Shown piece after piece: positions 61,978 through 64,000 of a DNA stretch of 64,000 nt. Positions within the stretch are counted from its first letter, which is position 1. Every line of letters starts with the position of its first letter. A model generated the notes under the pieces. The model was not told the DNA's origin. It made no database searches and saw nothing but the letters and a program-made list of their open reading frames with translations. Both the position numbers and the translations under genes were made by a program. The stretch is from Salinadaptatus halalkaliphilus (lineage in GTDB: Archaea; Halobacteriota; Halobacteria; Halobacteriales; Natrialbaceae): contig NZ_RBZW01000003.1 of the NCBI RefSeq assembly GCF_006543045.1, positions 124,001 through 188,000 of the forward strand. Direction: 5' to 3'.

Positions 61978-62348
61978 CGACGACTTCGATCTCCGAGCCG
62001 GACGTGTTGGCGATCGAACGACAACACGAGTGTTTATATTCAGGGGAGAAGGAAAAGTATTTAGCGGCTGCAGCGGTGGATAGTACCGCGACGAACGCAG
62101 CCGTTTAGGGTCGGTCGACAGGCCACCCGACAGGAAGACAGGGAACGGCGTGTGCGTCGTCACCGCCTTCGATTTTCGTGCAGTCGTCCCAGAGGGACGA
62201 TCGTAGCCCGGTGGCGGTGGGCCCGCGATCGTCCTGCGAACTACGGGAGACCGGGACAAAAACCGTCTCGTACGGTGTAGTATTGCCTCGTACCGGTGAT
62301 CGCTGGACCTATTCGAGCGACCACCGTACAGAACGCCACCACTCCGTC
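61978..62348. other. Intergenic region with strong promoter-like boxes, possible ncRNA
   Basis: No protein-coding frame looks real in 371 bp. TGTTTATATTC near 62031 and AAAAGTATTTAG near 62053 are good TATA candidates on the plus strand. The downstream 250 bp is GC-rich with several potential stems (for example GTCGTCCCAGAGGGACGAT). See findings. Confidence 0.35.
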
Positions 62349-63410
62349 TCAGAAATCGTCGATGACCGGAATGCCGTCGGTTTCGTAGTCGGTCATCGCC
62401 GCGAGCGTGTCCGAGACATCCTCGAGCGCGATCGTCTCCGAGACGACGGCTTCGGGACGCAGTTTACCGGTCGAGACCATCCGGAAGATTTCGTCGTAGC
62501 GCGTCGGCGGCATGCCGAAGGAGCCGATGAACTCGATCTCCTGCATGACCATCGCGTCGGAGGGAACCTGGATCATCCCCTGTTCGTCCTCGGTCGTGAG
62601 CCCGACCTGGAGGTGCTGGCCGCGGGTCCCGAGACTCTGGATCGAGTTCGCGCTCGTCGTCTGGATGCCCAGCGCGTCCATCGAGATGTCGGCCCCGCCG
62701 TCGGCGATCGCTTTGACTTCCCCGGGTACGTTGTCGGCGTCTGCAGCGTTGACCGTCTCGGCGGCTCCGAGTTCGCGTGCCGTCTCGAGTTTGCCGTCGT
62801 CGAGATCGACCGCGATTACGTTCGCCCCGAGTGCGTCGGCGATGTGGACCGCCGAGAGGCCGACGCCGCCGACGCCGTGGACCGACACCCAGTCACCCGC
62901 GCTGATGTCCGCACGGTGGGCCAGCGCGTGGAACGAGGTCATGAACCGGCAGCCGAGCCCGGCCATGTCGACCGAAGAGACGCCCTCGGGAAGTTCGACC
63001 AGGTTGTGATCGGCGAAGGGGACGTGGACCTGCTCGGCGAAGGCTCCCTGGACGAACTCGACGAACCCAAGCGGCATCACGTTCTCGCAGGTGTTCGAAA
63101 ATCCTCGCCGACACTCCGGGCAGGTGCCGTCGCCCAGGTTGAACGGCACCGCGACGTGGTCGCCTTCCGAGACGCCGGTTACCTCCTCGCCGACGGCGAC
63201 GACCGTGCCCGCGGGTTCGTGTCCGAGGATCTGTCCAGGCTGAGTCTCGATACCGAGCCAGCCCCAGTCACCCTGCCAGCCGTGCCAGTCGCTGCGACAG
63301 ACGCCACAGGCTTCCACGTCGACGACCGCACCGTTCGGGTCGGGGTCGGGTGCGTCGACATCTTCGATCGAAAGCGGTTCGCCGTGTTCTTCGAGGACTG
63401 CTGCGCGCAT
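62349..63410 (-). CDS. Zinc-dependent alcohol dehydrogenase (MDR family)
   Basis: A 353-residue protein starting MRAAVLEEHGEPLSIEDVDA at 63410. The catalytic zinc ligands are Cys35 (CGVCRSDWHGW), His64-Glu65 (LGHEPAG) and a later Cys (GLGCRFMTS). The structural-zinc lobe has CPECRRGFSNTC, which shows three cysteines rather than the usual four. The Rossmann motif is GVGGVGLSAVHIA. It should oxidise alcohols or reduce aldehydes with NAD(P). A start 27 bp upstream (TTG/GTG) is possible but less likely. Confidence 0.93.
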   Translation of the reverse strand: MRAAVLEEHGEPLSIEDVDAPDPDPNGAVVDVEACGVCRSDWHGWQGDWGWLGIETQPGQILGHEPAGTVVAVGEEVTGVSEGDHVAVPFNLGDGTCPECRRGFSNTCENVMPLGFVEFVQGAFAEQVHVPFADHNLVELPEGVSSVDMAGLGCRFMTSFHALAHRADISAGDWVSVHGVGGVGLSAVHIADALGANVIAVDLDDGKLETARELGAAETVNAADADNVPGEVKAIADGGADISMDALGIQTTSANSIQSLGTRGQHLQVGLTTEDEQGMIQVPSDAMVMQEIEFIGSFGMPPTRYDEIFRMVSTGKLRPEAVVSETIALEDVSDTLAAMTDYETDGIPVIDDF

Positions 63411-63521
63411 ACCGTTCGTGTCTACTGTTACCAACACCCAAATAGTTACGCCACGGGCAGCCGTCTCGAGACCGGTATCAGGAACTCGAAACGAAATTAC
63501 CGTACCGGAACGGACCTCGCG

Positions 63522-64000
63522 TTAGTCGAGGACATCCATCGCACCCTCGAGCTCGAGGGGGACCGATCCCTTCCGATAGCCTTCGACGTGGCCGTTCGGA
63601 CGACTGCGATAGACGACGGCCGGGCGGTGATAGACGTCGGGTCGTTCGCCGCGGACGGCCTGCCAGTCGTCGTCGCGGAAACTCGAGCAGTCGACGAACA
63701 GTACGGCGCCGCCGCCGTGTTTGGCGAGTTGGCCGTCGGATTTGGTCTCGGCTGTATCGCGGACGGCGGCAACCGGACCGGCAGCCACGCGGTTTTTCGG
63801 CGGCTGCGGGCGAGTGACCTCGACAAGCACGTTCGTGTCACCGTCCGAGGCACGAAAGTCCAGCGAGTGACCGGTCGTGACCTCGATTTCGGGTTCGATC
63901 TGGTAGCCCGCATCGGTGAGGATCTTCGCGGCGATAAATTCACCCATCGCCGCGCTCATCCGGACGCGATCCACGTGATCGCTGGTGCCGAGTTTCCCGG
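63522..64000 (-). CDS. DUF5784-type protein, N-terminus beyond the window
   Basis: About 160 C-terminal residues of a protein whose frame is open to the window edge (GKLGTSDHVDRVRMSAAMGEF at the edge). Conserved blocks include FIAAKILTDAGYQIEPEIEVTTGHSLDFRA, NVLVEVTRPQPP and AVLFVDCSSFRDDDW. I recall this pattern as the haloarchaeal DUF5784 family. The D...EVT arrangement is reminiscent of nuclease-like folds, but this is speculative. Confidence 0.75.
   Translation of the reverse strand, partial: GKLGTSDHVDRVRMSAAMGEFIAAKILTDAGYQIEPEIEVTTGHSLDFRASDGDTNVLVEVTRPQPPKNRVAAGPVAAVRDTAETKSDGQLAKHGGGAVLFVDCSSFRDDDWQAVRGERPDVYHRPAVVYRSRPNGHVEGYRKGSVPLELEGAMDVLD

Noticed and set aside
61516-62259. Minus-strand frame overlapping htpX
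   Set aside because: Low-complexity shadow of the htpX gene with no domain.

Overview
The window comes from a haloarchaeon, most likely a member of the Natrialbales (Natrinema/Haloterrigena/Natronorubrum group). Evidence: high GC, very frequent CTCGAG-type codon pairs, acidic (D/E-rich) proteins, Tat-type signal peptides (including Tat lipoproteins), leaderless genes behind AT-rich TATA boxes, a CofG (coenzyme F420) gene, and several families so far seen mainly in haloarchaea (DUF7344, DUF5789, DUF5784 types). The species assignment is an inference from these features.

Layout. 1-30 kb is mostly chromosomal backbone: a truncated DUF192 gene, a small winged-helix/HTH gene pair, a 1199-aa secreted subtilase with a C-terminal PKD domain, cofG, a surface protein, an sppA/DUF4350 pair, serS, a MATE exporter, a metal P-type ATPase that lacks its CPx cysteine, a glcD-glpC fusion oxidoreductase, a bacterial-PH membrane protein, an aldo/keto reductase, a DedA protein, a decayed IS200/IS605-type (tnpB) element, a sensor kinase, and secreted PQQ-propeller and lipoprotein genes. 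30.5-38.9 kb is an accessory region: unknown genes, a SWIM zinc-finger gene apparently split by a pRiA4-ORF3-like gene plus a tnpB-element remnant, an ERCC4-type nuclease, a complete tnpB element, a truncated DUF7342-like gene, then tRNA-Phe and tRNA-Val, each followed by duplicated tRNA 3' ends and conserved hairpins. 38.9-64 kb is again mainly backbone: DUF192, an ABC exporter, a PD-(D/E)xK protein, MFS, ppsA, PhzF, a membrane-anchored tetrapeptide-repeat protein, a PiT-UspA pair, a second MATE exporter, thiC with an inverted repeat at its promoter, a phosphoribosyltransferase, a cupin, a histidine-rich Tat protein, the overlapping dapA-dapB-dapD operon, htpX, an alcohol dehydrogenase and a truncated DUF5784 gene.

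The most unusual pattern is a family of about eight dispersed palindromic elements (six well preserved, about 85-143 bp). Their ends read TACGG...CCGTA and they are flanked by the trinucleotide TCA or TGA on both sides, which looks like a 3-bp target-site duplication. At five sites the stop codon of a neighbouring gene lies in the element's terminal bases; in three well-preserved cases it is exactly the flanking TGA. An insertion into a TGA stop codon with 3-bp duplication would restore the stop, so this may be a non-autonomous transposon (MITE) that inserts harmlessly at gene ends and may then act as a terminator or 3'-UTR structure. One copy instead lies inside a gene and truncates it.

How the genes fit together: dapA-dapB-dapD supply three consecutive steps of lysine/diaminopimelate synthesis; the PiT transporter and UspA are probably co-transcribed; sppA and its DUF4350 partner overlap and are probably co-translated; ppsA serves gluconeogenesis; the PQQ-propeller and lipoprotein genes overlap by 4 bp. 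No CRISPR array, rRNA or replication origin was seen.
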